A stretch of 64,000 nt of DNA from Oceanospirillum sp048265165 (GCF_048265165.1 NZ_JBLXCD010000006.1:124001-188000), one strand, 5' to 3'; positions 42,623 through 50,901 are shown, counted from the first letter of the stretch. Translations and numbers: made by a program. The notes: generated from the letters alone by a model not told the origin.

Positions 42623-43501
42623 ATGTCATCAGCGAATACGCCGATTTTTTGGCGACATAGTCAACTACCTTATATTGAGCTGCGAAGAATCGAAGATGGA
42701 CGCCGGGTTTGCTATGCGCCTCATACCCATAAGCAATGGTCGATGGGGTTAATTTTGAAAGGGCAAAGTCGGTATCAGATTCAGAAACTGAAAGGTGAAG
42801 GCAGAGGTGAGCATAACCATACTATTCAGCAAGGCAGTATGGTGTTTATGAACCCGGATCAGGTGCATGCATGCTCTGCGCTGGATGGCCAGCCCTGGTC
42901 CTATGTGATGTTCTATCTGGATTGCGAGTGGCTGGCGCGGTTATCTCGCCATCTTGGACTTCAGCAGGATACTGTCTGGCGGGATATACCGGTTAATCTG
43001 CTGGAAGATCCGGGGTTGTTTGCTCGGGTTCAGAGTTTGGCTGAGTGTCTGATTGCTTGCGGTTCAGAGGGTAACATCCGGCACCTTGAAGCTGAGACCG
43101 AAAATATTCTCAGTGAGGTGCTACAGGCCTTAGCTGCTTGTACTGAGGATCGATCAGTGGAGTTTTCTGATGCTTTGACTTCTGAGCCTGTGGTTTGTGC
43201 CGTTGCTAAGGTTGCCTATCAGCTTGACCAGTGCCCGGAACAGCCTTTGCCGTTGGAACAGATGAGTCGGACAGCAGGTATTACGCCTACTCAGCTGATT
43301 CGGGCTTTTAAGAAGTACTATGGTTTGACGCCCCATGCTTATCAGATTAACCGGCGGGTTCAGCTGGGCCAGCAAGCGCTGAAACAAGGGCAGGCTATCG
43401 TGGATGTTGCCCTGGGTGCCGGCTTTGCCGATCAACCCCATTTTCAGCGGGTGTTCAAGAAGATCCTGCAGGCTACACCAAACCAGTATCGGATCAGATA
43501 G
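42623..43501 (+). CDS. AraC family transcriptional regulator
   Basis: A 292-residue regulator with an N-terminal cupin-type AraC ligand domain (about 15-110; HTHKQWSMGLILKGQSRY, GSMVFMNPDQVHAC) and a C-terminal double helix-turn-helix (about 190-290; LPLEQMSRTAGITPTQLIRAFKKYYGLTPHAYQINRRVQLG, then DVALGAGFADQPHFQRVFKK). AraC proteins with this layout often control an adjacent LysE-type exporter; an intact LysE gene converges on it 36 bases away. The effector is probably an amino acid or related small molecule. Confidence 0.88.
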   Translation: MSSANTPIFWRHSQLPYIELRRIEDGRRVCYAPHTHKQWSMGLILKGQSRYQIQKLKGEGRGEHNHTIQQGSMVFMNPDQVHACSALDGQPWSYVMFYLDCEWLARLSRHLGLQQDTVWRDIPVNLLEDPGLFARVQSLAECLIACGSEGNIRHLEAETENILSEVLQALAACTEDRSVEFSDALTSEPVVCAVAKVAYQLDQCPEQPLPLEQMSRTAGITPTQLIRAFKKYYGLTPHAYQINRRVQLGQQALKQGQAIVDVALGAGFADQPHFQRVFKKILQATPNQYRIR

Positions 43502-43537
43502 TGCGGTTAAATTGATTTATTCTTATTTTACTGTTGA

Positions 43538-44179
43538 TTAGCCTTCCAGAAGAATCAGACCGCAGCTGAGTATAAGTAACCCGGCGAGCGAGCGATTAAT
43601 GACCCGCATCATGCCTGCGTTATGCACGTATTGGCGCATAAAGGCTCCGGCGTAAACCCAGCATAAAAGCGACAGCCAGCAGATCGGTAGGTAGATGGCG
43701 GCGAAAATCAGTACTTCATTGAGTTCACCGGAGGCGGTGTGAGCTGCTATTCCTGAAGCTGAGGCCAACCAGGCTTTTGGGTTCAGCCATTGCATCCCAG
43801 CCCCTGTCATAAAACCCGGTGCTTTTTTCTGATCCTGCTCGCTGATTTCGCCGTTATCTTTAATCAGCAGATAACTCAACCAGAGCAGAAATGCGACCCC
43901 ACCCCATTGCAGAATCCGGTTCAATGCCGGGAACTCCTGCATCACCTGATACAAGCCCAGGCCGATTGCAATAAACAGCACGACAAAACCCAGTGTCGCC
44001 CCTGTGATAAAAATCAGGCCTACCGGTAGCTTATAGCGAGCTCCGCTACTAAGTCCTACCAGGTTTACCGGCCCCGGTGTGATCGAGGCCACCAAAGCAA
44101 AAATGGTCATGGATGAGAGCACAGATAGCTCGATGGAGCCTGTACCGGTTAATGAATGAAAGAAAGGGATGTCAGACAT
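43538..44179 (-). CDS. LysE family amino acid exporter
   Basis: A 213-residue inner-membrane exporter with about six helices. The N-terminal half has the family GPVNLVGLSSGARYKLPVGLIFITGATLGF, and the middle has MQWLNPKAWLASASGIAA, the NPK helix start typical of LysE/RhtB. GGAGG lies 4 bases before ATG. It probably exports an amino acid under control of the neighbouring AraC-type regulator. A remnant of a second lysE gene lies just upstream. Confidence 0.88.
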   Translation of the reverse strand: MSDIPFFHSLTGTGSIELSVLSSMTIFALVASITPGPVNLVGLSSGARYKLPVGLIFITGATLGFVVLFIAIGLGLYQVMQEFPALNRILQWGGVAFLLWLSYLLIKDNGEISEQDQKKAPGFMTGAGMQWLNPKAWLASASGIAAHTASGELNEVLIFAAIYLPICWLSLLCWVYAGAFMRQYVHNAGMMRVINRSLAGLLILSCGLILLEG

Positions 44180-44269
44180 GAAGCCTCCGATAACTTGGTG
44201 GATTGATTAGATGGAGGCAGTCTGATGGTTACTGGAATCTGAGTATTGAACAAAATTGCGGGTGCCGTT

Positions 44270-44404
44270 TTATAACTCACTCAAACTTAATCGAATCGCT
44301 CCGGCGATAAAAACACTGGAGAAGAGCCATTTCTGAATGCTCTGCCCTGTTTCCGTGATCTTGATTCTGCGGTTGACGATGCACATGCTGGCGGCGATCA
44401 CTCC
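44270..44404 (-). pseudogene. C-terminal remnant of a second LysE-type exporter gene
   Basis: In the minus frame ending at TAA 44272-44270, the last residues read RRIKITETGQSIQKWL then FSSVFIAGAIRLSLSEL, the usual last helix and end of LysE/RhtB proteins (pattern of final helix, G, IRLAL-S-E). The part upstream lacks any LysE similarity and the strand becomes the reverse of an lrp-like frame at about 44405. Only about 40 codons survive. Confidence 0.65.
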
Positions 44405-44632
44405 GGGCAGGCACCGCTGGAGTTTGAGCAAAGAATGGCGCAAATACCGGAGATTCTGAGCTGTCACAATGTTTCCGGGGACTGTGATTATATTTTGCAG
44501 ATTGTAGCGAAGGATCTGGAAAGTTACGGTGACTTTGTCCGGGATCAGTTGCGCGTTTTGCCAGGTATCACAGCGATCCGTTCCAGCCTTGCTTTGAGGG
44601 AAGTTAAGACAGGCTATCGGCTGCCGGTTTGA
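44405..44632 (+). pseudogene. C-terminal remnant of an Lrp/AsnC family regulator
   Basis: The frame GQAPLEFEQRMAQIPEI then CHNVSGDCDYILQIVAKDL and LPGITAIRSSLALREVK is the ligand-binding (RAM) domain of Lrp/AsnC proteins, ending at TGA 44630. The DNA-binding half is absent; upstream sequence belongs to the opposing lysE remnant. The ATG at 44435 is internal to the domain and has no ribosome site, so the fragment is probably not expressed. Confidence 0.8.
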
Positions 44633-44932
44633 GCTTTGGTTTTTGATGGCCGTTTTAAGCGGAATAAAGTTCTTTCTCAAAAGAGAATAACACTCCTCTG
44701 GTAAGTGTTTATGTTTAAGAATGGAAACACTTCTTGTTAACCCAAAGTGATTGATTTAATTGGGATAAATTTGAAATATAAGCTGAAATAAACTCGTAAT
44801 TTGTTATTGCATTGACTATAAGTAATGCAAGACTGACATTTAGCTGCACAGGCTGTAGCAGATGTATAAAGCACTTAATGATGTATAAGCACTTAATAGT
44901 TAAAGTACTCGACAATAGACGAGGGTAGATCG
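44633..44932. other. Intergenic region upstream of the bacterioferritin genes
   Basis: 300 AT-rich bases. AAGTGTTT (44703-44710) and AAACACTT (44725-44732) are exact inverted arms. TTGACT at 44813-44818 is a good -35, but with a poor -10. A tandem repeat lies at 44861-44897. No gene and no clear Fur box were recognised. Confidence 0.45.
44861..44897 (+). repeat. Tandem direct repeat before bfr
   Basis: GATGTATAAAGCACTTAAT (44861-44879) is followed at once by the same sequence lacking one A (44880-44897). It ends 35 bases before the first bacterioferritin start, so it may be a regulator site or a slippage duplication. Confidence 0.75.
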
Positions 44933-45403
44933 ATGAAAGCTGATGCAGGTGTTGTCACCGAGTTAAACTCCGCCTTGAAAGGGCAGCTAACCGTGATTAA
45001 CCAGACATTTCTTCACGCCCGTATGGCGAAAAACTGGGGGTTGGAAGAGCTCAATAGTCATGAGTACAAGGCCTCTATTAAATCAATGAAGCTGGCTGAC
45101 GATCTGATTGAGCGTATTTTATTTCTGGAAGCCTTGCCAGGTATGCAGGCGTTGAATCGTCTTTATATCGGTGAAAATATTCCGGAAATGCTCTCCGGTG
45201 ACGTAAAGGTGCATACGGAGGTTCGTGATCAGCTGTTGACTGCGATTGAGGTGATGGAAAAAGCACAGGATTACGTATCCCGTGACCTGCTGACCGAAAT
45301 CCTGGAAGAAACAGAAGAGCAGATCGACTGGATCGAAACTCAGCAGTGGCAGATCGAAAATGCCGGTATTCAGAACTATCTTGCTGCACAGATGGAAGAT
45401 TAG
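44933..45403 (+). CDS. bfr: Bacterioferritin, heme-binding subunit lacking the ferroxidase centre
   Basis: A 156-residue bacterioferritin subunit for iron storage in a 24-mer cage. Heme ligand Met52 is kept (SIKSMKLADD), but ferroxidase ligands are lost when aligned by eye to E. coli Bfr: Glu18 is Gln, Glu51 is Ser, His54 is Leu, Glu94 is His, Glu127 and His130 are Thr and Gln. It can therefore bind heme at the subunit interface but not oxidise iron. The second subunit gene starts 11 bases downstream with the reverse pattern. GAGGGT precedes ATG. Confidence 0.9.
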   Translation: MKADAGVVTELNSALKGQLTVINQTFLHARMAKNWGLEELNSHEYKASIKSMKLADDLIERILFLEALPGMQALNRLYIGENIPEMLSGDVKVHTEVRDQLLTAIEVMEKAQDYVSRDLLTEILEETEEQIDWIETQQWQIENAGIQNYLAAQMED

Positions 45404-45414
45404 GGGGAAGTATC

Positions 45415-45885
45415 ATGAAAGGTCATCCAAAGGTTCTCGAACACCTTCAACTTCTGCTTAATAATGAGCTGATGGCTCGCGATCAGTACATGGCTCACGC
45501 GAATCAGTTTAAGGACTGGGGGTTGGATAAACTCCACGAGCGTCTGCATCATGAGATGGAAGAAGAAACAGAGCACGCTGAAGCGATTATGGAGCGCATG
45601 CTGTTTCTGGAAGCTGAGCCGGATATGAACGGTCAGGAACACGCTAATGTGGGTCATGATGTTGCCAGTATGTTCCGCAACGACCTGCAGGTTGAATATG
45701 ATGTGGGCAATGCTCTGAAAGAGGCAATTGCTGTTTGTGAGCAGGTACAGGATTACATCACACGTAAAATGCTACTCCAGTTGCTGGATGACACCGAAAG
45801 AGATCATGCCCATTGGCTTGAGCAGCAGCTGAGATTGATCGATATGGTTGGTGTTGAGAACTATATCCAGAAGCAGATGGCGTGA
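45415..45885 (+). CDS. bfr: Bacterioferritin, ferroxidase subunit lacking the heme ligand
   Basis: A 156-residue bacterioferritin subunit that keeps all di-iron ligands by eye (Glu18 in NNELMARDQ, Glu51 and His54 in ETEHAEAIMER, Glu near 94, Glu and His in TERDHAHW), but has Thr in place of heme ligand Met52. It would do the iron oxidation in a mixed cage with the upstream heme-type subunit. GGGGGAAG precedes the ATG. A terminator follows at 46018, and bfd lies convergent beyond it. Confidence 0.92.
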   Translation: MKGHPKVLEHLQLLLNNELMARDQYMAHANQFKDWGLDKLHERLHHEMEEETEHAEAIMERMLFLEAEPDMNGQEHANVGHDVASMFRNDLQVEYDVGNALKEAIAVCEQVQDYITRKMLLQLLDDTERDHAHWLEQQLRLIDMVGVENYIQKQMA

Positions 45886-46017
45886 TGTTGAAGGGCGACG
45901 ATCGGTAGCGTTGATGATCGGTGCCTGATCGGCCTTTTGTTCCTGACTGTCAGCGCTGGCTGACGGTGTAGGGAATTTCAGTGCTAAGTACTGGAAGACT
46001 GTGCGTAAAAGACAAAG

Positions 46018-46056
46018 CCGGAGTTAATCTGAGATTCAGATTGCTCCGGTTTTTTT
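46018..46056 (+). terminator. Intrinsic terminator after the bfr pair
   Basis: CCGGAG..AATCT pairs with AGATT..CTCCGG, followed by T7. It ends the two-gene bfr transcript. Confidence 0.9.
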
Positions 46057-46156
46057 ATGGGGATGTTGACGTATTACGCTCATTTTCTCTTTTGGTAAGC
46101 CGCTATACTGTTCTAGGCTCTGTTGCTTGGTGAGTCACCAAGCTATTGACGATTTA

Positions 46157-46396
46157 CTAGGCGGCTTGTTGCTGTGGCAGGGGTTCAGTGCGGGTAACAA
46201 CCAGCTCTGTCGCCAGATAGGCAGCGGCATTGATGCGAAGTGTCTCATCCATAATTTGCCGCGTGTCTTTAACGCACATGCCGCAGTTATGAGCGATGCC
46301 TAAGCTATCGCGGAGTGCTTTTAGTGAGTGATCTCCGGCGGCGATGGCTTCACGAATCTGAACATCTGTCACTCCGGCGCAAACGCATACATACAT
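46157..46396 (-). CDS. bfd: Bacterioferritin-associated ferredoxin
   Basis: A 79-residue [2Fe-2S] protein that reduces iron in bacterioferritin so that it can be released. The BFD fold has four Cys: CVC at 4-6 and CGMC near 38-41. It lies convergent to the bfr pair, which together make a store-and-release iron unit. A C-terminal extension of about 20 residues (TEPLPQQQAA end) is not part of the fold. Confidence 0.92.
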   Translation of the reverse strand: MYVCVCAGVTDVQIREAIAAGDHSLKALRDSLGIAHNCGMCVKDTRQIMDETLRINAAAYLATELVVTRTEPLPQQQAA

Positions 46397-46663
46397 ATTC
46401 TATACCCCAGTCTTACGTCTATACGAAGAATACTAGTGATAGTGTTTATCATTTGCAAGAGTTGATGCGAATTTTTCTTGTTCGTATTGGCTGGGATTTT
46501 TTTGCTGCACTTTTGAATTAATCTGATGTCTGCCTATCTGGCGCTGACTCCCTTAACTGAAGAGAGGCTATCTCTGTATGCAGAGGCTGATATACTGCAG
46601 TGAAAGCTTTGGTTTAGCGGCTATAATTCTGACGTATTTACCCGGAACAGCTATATTATCCTG

Positions 46664-47656
46664 ATGAAAAAGGCGGCATATTTGATGAGATCTGCACGGG
46701 CGGGAAAAGGAGGAATCCTCCTGGGTTGGCTGGCTTTTCTTTTTGCTTCTCTGGGCTATGCCGATAACCGGGTGCTGACGTTAGGTACAGGAGGGGTTAC
46801 AGGACTGTATTACCCTGCCGGTGGTGCGATCTGCCGACTGGTAAATCTGAGTCGGCAGCAACATGGTATTCGTTGTGCGCTACGTAGCACCCTGGGGTCG
46901 GTGGAGAATCTTCAGCAGGTCATTGCAGGTCACCTCGATCTGGGGGTATCTGAAGCGGGGCAGCTTGAAAACACATATAAGGCTAAAGGGACAAAGGGGC
47001 TGTCAGGATCGGACCTGAGAACTCTGGTGGGGCTTTATCCTGAGCATATTTCTATTCTGGTTCGTCGGGATTCCGGCATTAAACGTTTTGCAGACCTGAA
47101 GGGTAAGCGCTTCAACCTGGGTAAAAAGGGAAGCAGTCAGCGAGTTACCCTTGATATTCTGCTGCAAGCCAGAGGGTGGCAACGTGAAGACTTTTCTGTG
47201 CTTGAAGAGCTGGCTCCCGTGGAGCAGGCTAAAGCGCTGTGTGATAACCGGATTGATGCGACGTTATATGTAGTGGGTCATCCTAACGGTGCTATTAAAG
47301 AAGCGATACGTGATTGCGATAGTCTTCTGATTGGTCTTGAAAAAAGAGATATTGAAGCTTTGGTTGCTTACAGTCCTCACTATCAGGCATTGACCCTGCC
47401 TGGCTCCCTCTACTCGTCTTCTCAGCCAGATGTGCGGACGGTGGGAGTCAACGCGACTCTGTTTACCCGAAGCGATCTCTCTGATGATGCAGCTTACGCT
47501 ATTGTGCAGTCTTTATTTGAGCAGTTTGAGCACTTCAGACAGTTACATCCGGCTTTTAAACCATTAAATGCTGAAGCTATGGTGCGGACGCCCTTAGCCG
47601 CGCCGATGCACCCTGGAGCTCGGCGCTATTTTCACGAGAAAGGTTGGTTGAACTGA
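46664..47656 (+). CDS. TAXI family TRAP substrate-binding protein (no adjacent permease)
   Basis: A 330-residue periplasmic protein of the TAXI type. A signal peptide ends near GYA, then LTLGTGGVTGLYYPAGGAICRLVN opens the binding fold; RRDSGIKRFADLKGKRFNLGKKGSSQRVT and LYVVGHPNGAIKEA are TAXI landmarks. It is a clear paralogue of the protein at 49736 but has no permease of its own. It stops 4 bases before the end of a convergent histidine kinase gene, hinting that it serves as a ligand receptor for that kinase. Confidence 0.88.
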   Translation: MKKAAYLMRSARAGKGGILLGWLAFLFASLGYADNRVLTLGTGGVTGLYYPAGGAICRLVNLSRQQHGIRCALRSTLGSVENLQQVIAGHLDLGVSEAGQLENTYKAKGTKGLSGSDLRTLVGLYPEHISILVRRDSGIKRFADLKGKRFNLGKKGSSQRVTLDILLQARGWQREDFSVLEELAPVEQAKALCDNRIDATLYVVGHPNGAIKEAIRDCDSLLIGLEKRDIEALVAYSPHYQALTLPGSLYSSSQPDVRTVGVNATLFTRSDLSDDAAYAIVQSLFEQFEHFRQLHPAFKPLNAEAMVRTPLAAPMHPGARRYFHEKGWLN

Positions 47657-47660
47657 GGGC

Positions 47661-49310
47661 TTAGCTCTTATCCGGTTGCAGTTTCATTGGCAGGATTAGC
47701 CTGAAGTGGGCACCGGAATTATCCTTATGTCCCGACAGACTCTCAATCTGCCCATGAAGCAGTTGATGAACAATATTGTAGCTGATATGCATGCCCAGAC
47801 CGCTACAGTCCTGGTGCCGTTTGCTGGTGACAAAGGGCTCAAATAGTTTCTGATGCCAACCCTCCGGTACTCCGACGCCATTGTCGGTATAGTCGATCTG
47901 TATGGCGGCAGCCTGCTGCACCGTTCCAACTCTTTGCTTCGTTTCTGAGAGCAGGATAATACTAATATTTATCTCCCCTCCGGGTAGCTGCTCAAAGCCA
48001 TGGATCACAGAGTTTATTATCAGATTATTAAAAACCTGATAATAGCTGCCGGGATAGCTGTCGATTATCAGTTGATTCGGGCCGATAATCTGGATTTTCG
48101 GTCGACAATTTTTAAGCCTTGGCTGAAGGGATAGTAGTATCTCATGCAGGTAGCTGATCAGGTCAAAGGAGCGTTTCTGTTCACTGGATTGGTCCACTGA
48201 TACTTGCTTAAAGGCACGGATAAGTTGGGCGGCCCGCTCCAGGTTTCTGCAGATCAGGTCACTGCTTTCCAGTGTTAACGCTAGAAGTTTTTTTGAGTCA
48301 GGGTCACTCTTTTCAGCGCCAGGCCGTGCTTCAATGCGTTTCGCTTCATCCGCCAGAAACGTTGCTGCAGTGAAGCCGATGCCGATGGGGGTGTTGATTT
48401 CATGGGCCACGCCTGCAACAAGCCCCCCGAGAGCGGCCATCTTTTCTGACTCGACCAGCTGCTTTTGTGTATTTTGTAGCTGGTTCAGGGTTTGCTGTAG
48501 TTCCCGGTTTCGGTCTTCAAGTTGTTCTGTACGTTTTGCAACCCGTTGTTCCAGCTGTTTGTTCAGATCGGCCAGTGCTTGGTTGGCACTTTCCAGTGCC
48601 TGCTCTGCCTGCTGGCGCTTTTTTATATCATCCAGCATGGTGCGGCGCATACTGTTGAAAGCAGAGACAACATCGTTCAGTTCATCGTTGTGAGGTCCGC
48701 GTTTCAGCTCCAGAGTCTGATCCAAATGATCGAGTTTTAAGCGCCGGGCAAATAGCGCCATGGTACTGAGGTGTCGGGTGATCAGGTGGTGGAACAGAGT
48801 CAGAATAAATACAGAAACCAGGAAGGTTTTAACACCCTGTGTCGCTAAAATAAGTAATACCTTATCTGCAAGGCGCTGATAGATATCTTCGAGGCTGACA
48901 ATCAGAGTCAGCTTTCCAACGGTATGGCTTTTATCGTTGTGATCCTGATGGGTCAGCGTGTAATTATGCTGTAGTAGCTGGCCACTTTGCGGCTTACTTC
49001 CGGCGAAAAAAGCTTCGCCATAGGGGGTCGTGATCTCCAGGTAACGGACATCCGGCAGCTGTAGCAGGCCGTCCAACTGAATTTGAACCTGAGCAGGATT
49101 AATCTCCCACAGACTGTTAGAGAGGCTGCGAATGGAGCTGGTTTCAATCTGGTACAGGCGCTTATCAATATCGGAGCGTTCGTAGCGGTAGTCACTCCAG
49201 AGCTGAAAGCCTGTGGCAAAAAGAGTGATTAAAGAGCTGTAAATCAGAATGGCTGCCAGCAGGCGCACACCCAGAGGGTTGTGGTGATAAAAGGTCTTTA
49301 TTCGCTGCAT
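47661..49310 (-). CDS. Membrane sensor histidine kinase
   Basis: A 549-residue sensor kinase: TM1 about 17-37, a periplasmic domain about 38-154 (LWEINPAQVQIQLDGLLQLPDVRYLEI, typical of CHASE-like ligand domains), TM2 about 158-176, HAMP, a coiled coil about 228-290, then the H-box with His303 in VAGVAHEINTPIG, and N, G1 and G2 boxes (NNLIINSVIHGF, DNGVGVPE, GLGMHISYNIV). No receiver domain, so it needs a separate regulator; the candidate is at 54294. The orphan TAXI protein lies adjacent and convergent. Confidence 0.88.
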   Translation of the reverse strand: MQRIKTFYHHNPLGVRLLAAILIYSSLITLFATGFQLWSDYRYERSDIDKRLYQIETSSIRSLSNSLWEINPAQVQIQLDGLLQLPDVRYLEITTPYGEAFFAGSKPQSGQLLQHNYTLTHQDHNDKSHTVGKLTLIVSLEDIYQRLADKVLLILATQGVKTFLVSVFILTLFHHLITRHLSTMALFARRLKLDHLDQTLELKRGPHNDELNDVVSAFNSMRRTMLDDIKKRQQAEQALESANQALADLNKQLEQRVAKRTEQLEDRNRELQQTLNQLQNTQKQLVESEKMAALGGLVAGVAHEINTPIGIGFTAATFLADEAKRIEARPGAEKSDPDSKKLLALTLESSDLICRNLERAAQLIRAFKQVSVDQSSEQKRSFDLISYLHEILLSLQPRLKNCRPKIQIIGPNQLIIDSYPGSYYQVFNNLIINSVIHGFEQLPGGEINISIILLSETKQRVGTVQQAAAIQIDYTDNGVGVPEGWHQKLFEPFVTSKRHQDCSGLGMHISYNIVHQLLHGQIESLSGHKDNSGAHFRLILPMKLQPDKS

Positions 49311-49735
49311 CCGGATAACCTTTTAGGGCAGAATAGGGAAAAGTTTTGCGTTGTAAAAGCATAGTGCTGTGACCGGCGCTGTTTTGGCCATGGCCTGACA
49401 CTGGATTTATCCATGAGACTGCGCTGTATGTTGGTAGCTGATGCGTGCCTGTTTGATGGATTGCTCGCTCTATTGTCGGTTTTTTTTCCTTAAAGTGGAA
49501 TATTTATGCATCGCCTGGCACGAAAGGAGGTTTAGTTGGCGTGAAATGCGGTCATGGCATGCCTGGCTTTAAAGTACCTTTGGATGGCCTCCTGTTATAG
49601 CCGACTTTATATGTCGGGTCTGGACAAGAGGAACGATGTAACCAAGCTTCGTGAGGGTAACTTGGCTACATCGTTCGATAGCGGATGAAACCGATTCCCG
49701 GCTACGGCTGGTTGATAATGATAAGAAGGGTTGCT
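49311..49735. other. Divergent regulatory region of kinase and TAXI gene
   Basis: 425 bases holding the promoters of the histidine kinase (minus) and TAXI-TRAP operon (plus). The plus-strand leader contains the strong inverted repeat at 49631-49676. No gene was seen. Confidence 0.4.
49631..49676 (+). promoter_or_regulatory. Long leader hairpin upstream of the TAXI-TRAP operon
   Basis: GAACGATGTA-a-CCAAG pairs with CTTGG-c-TACATCGTTC: a 15-pair stem with one mismatch around a 14-base loop, 59 bases before the TAXI start. No T-run follows, so an RNA stability element, an operator or a processing site is more likely than a terminator. Confidence 0.6.
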
Positions 49736-50737
49736 ATGTCACAGAAATTGAAGTCTCTCAAAACGAAACTGGCTGCTACTGCGCTGTTCTCAGCTGTAGG
49801 TATGGCAGCATCTCTGGCTCCGGTAACGGCGAGTGCACAGACATTCGTAAATATTGGTACCGGTGGTCAAACAGGTGTTTATTACGTTGTAGGTCAGTCG
49901 ATCTGCCGTCTGGTAAACCGTGGAACCAGTGATCATGGTGTTAAATGTACGGCACCATCTACTGGTGGCTCCGTGGTTAACATCAATGCGATCCGTCAGG
50001 GTCAGCAGGATATGGGTGTTGCTCAGTCTGACTGGCAATACTACGCCATGAAAGGTGAGAAGCATGAATCCTTCATCAAGCAGGGTCCATACAAAAAACT
50101 GCGTGCACTCTTCTCTCTTCACGGCGAGCCATTCACCGTTGTAGCTCGTGCTGATTCCGGTATTAAGCACTTTGATGATCTGGTAGGCAAACGCGTTAAC
50201 CTGCAGAACCCAGGTTCCGGTACCCGAGGTACTATGGAACTGATCATGGATGAGAAAGGCTGGACAAAAGATACCTTCAAGCTGGCTGCTGAGTTAAAAG
50301 CATCTGAGCAGGCTCAGGCGCTGTGCGACAACAAAATTGATGTCATGCTGTACAACGTGGGTCACCCATCCGGCGCTATCAAAGAGGCGACCACATCCTG
50401 CGATGCTAAAGTGATTCCGGTAACGGGCCCTGTGATCGACAAGCTGATCAACAACAACTCTTTCTATGCTGAGGCGAGCATCAAGGGCGGTATGTACAAG
50501 GGTACGGACAACGATGTAAAAACCTTTGGTAATACAGCAACGATGGTAGCGTCTGCTGACGTTGATGCAGACTCTGTTTATCAGGTTGTAAAAGCTGTTT
50601 TTGACAACTTTGAGCGCTTCAAGCGTTTGCACCCTGCATTTGCAAACCTTGATCCTAAGACCATGATCTCTGACGGTCTGTCTGCACCCCTCCATGAAGG
50701 TGCGATCCGTTACTACAAAGAGCGCGGCTGGATGTAA
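49736..50737 (+). CDS. TAXI family TRAP transporter substrate-binding protein
   Basis: A 333-residue periplasmic binding protein delivering a dicarboxylate, amino acid or similar solute to the fused TRAP permease downstream. The signal peptide (basic start, hydrophobic core, ASAQ cleavage) is followed by FVNIGTGGQTGVYYVVGQSICRLVNRG. RADSGIKHFDDLVGKRVNLQNPGSGTRGTMELI and MLYNVGHPSGAIKEATT are family motifs. ATG 49736 has AGAAGGG 6 bases upstream; the frame is open 17 codons further without signal-peptide character. Codon use looks optimal, as for a highly expressed gene. Confidence 0.92.
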   Translation: MSQKLKSLKTKLAATALFSAVGMAASLAPVTASAQTFVNIGTGGQTGVYYVVGQSICRLVNRGTSDHGVKCTAPSTGGSVVNINAIRQGQQDMGVAQSDWQYYAMKGEKHESFIKQGPYKKLRALFSLHGEPFTVVARADSGIKHFDDLVGKRVNLQNPGSGTRGTMELIMDEKGWTKDTFKLAAELKASEQAQALCDNKIDVMLYNVGHPSGAIKEATTSCDAKVIPVTGPVIDKLINNNSFYAEASIKGGMYKGTDNDVKTFGNTATMVASADVDADSVYQVVKAVFDNFERFKRLHPAFANLDPKTMISDGLSAPLHEGAIRYYKERGWM

Positions 50738-50754
50738 TCCGTTCACTTGCGCAA

Positions 50755-50787
50755 CTCAAAGGCCTGCCTGAATGGCAGGCCTTTGAG
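50755..50787 (+). terminator. Hairpin after TAXI gene
   Basis: CTCAAAGGCCTGCC and GGCAGGCCTTTGAG form a perfect 14-bp stem around 5 bases, 17 bases after the stop. A short TACTGTTTT follows, so partial termination or 3'-end protection is likely. Confidence 0.75.
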
Positions 50788-50816
50788 TACTGTTTTAAAG
50801 GTTTACCTTTTTTAAA

Positions 50817-50870
50817 CCCTCTGCCGTCAGACTACTGCGTGCCATGTCTGACGGGAGAGGGCTTTTTTTG
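50817..50870 (+). terminator. Intrinsic terminator between TAXI gene and TRAP permease
   Basis: CCCTCT-g-CCGTCAGAC pairs with GTCTGACGG-g-AGAGGG, then T7. It stands only about 30 bases before the permease start, so readthrough must supply the permease or transcription is attenuated. Confidence 0.85.
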
Positions 50871-50901
50871 TCCTTAGCCTGATCTTTTTTAAGGAGCTGA
50901 T

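Noticed and set aside
49510..49545. Possible sigma-54 promoter (CTGGCACGAAAGG) upstream of the TAXI gene
   Set aside because: The -24 part matches, but the expected TTGC of the -12 element is missing at the right spacing.
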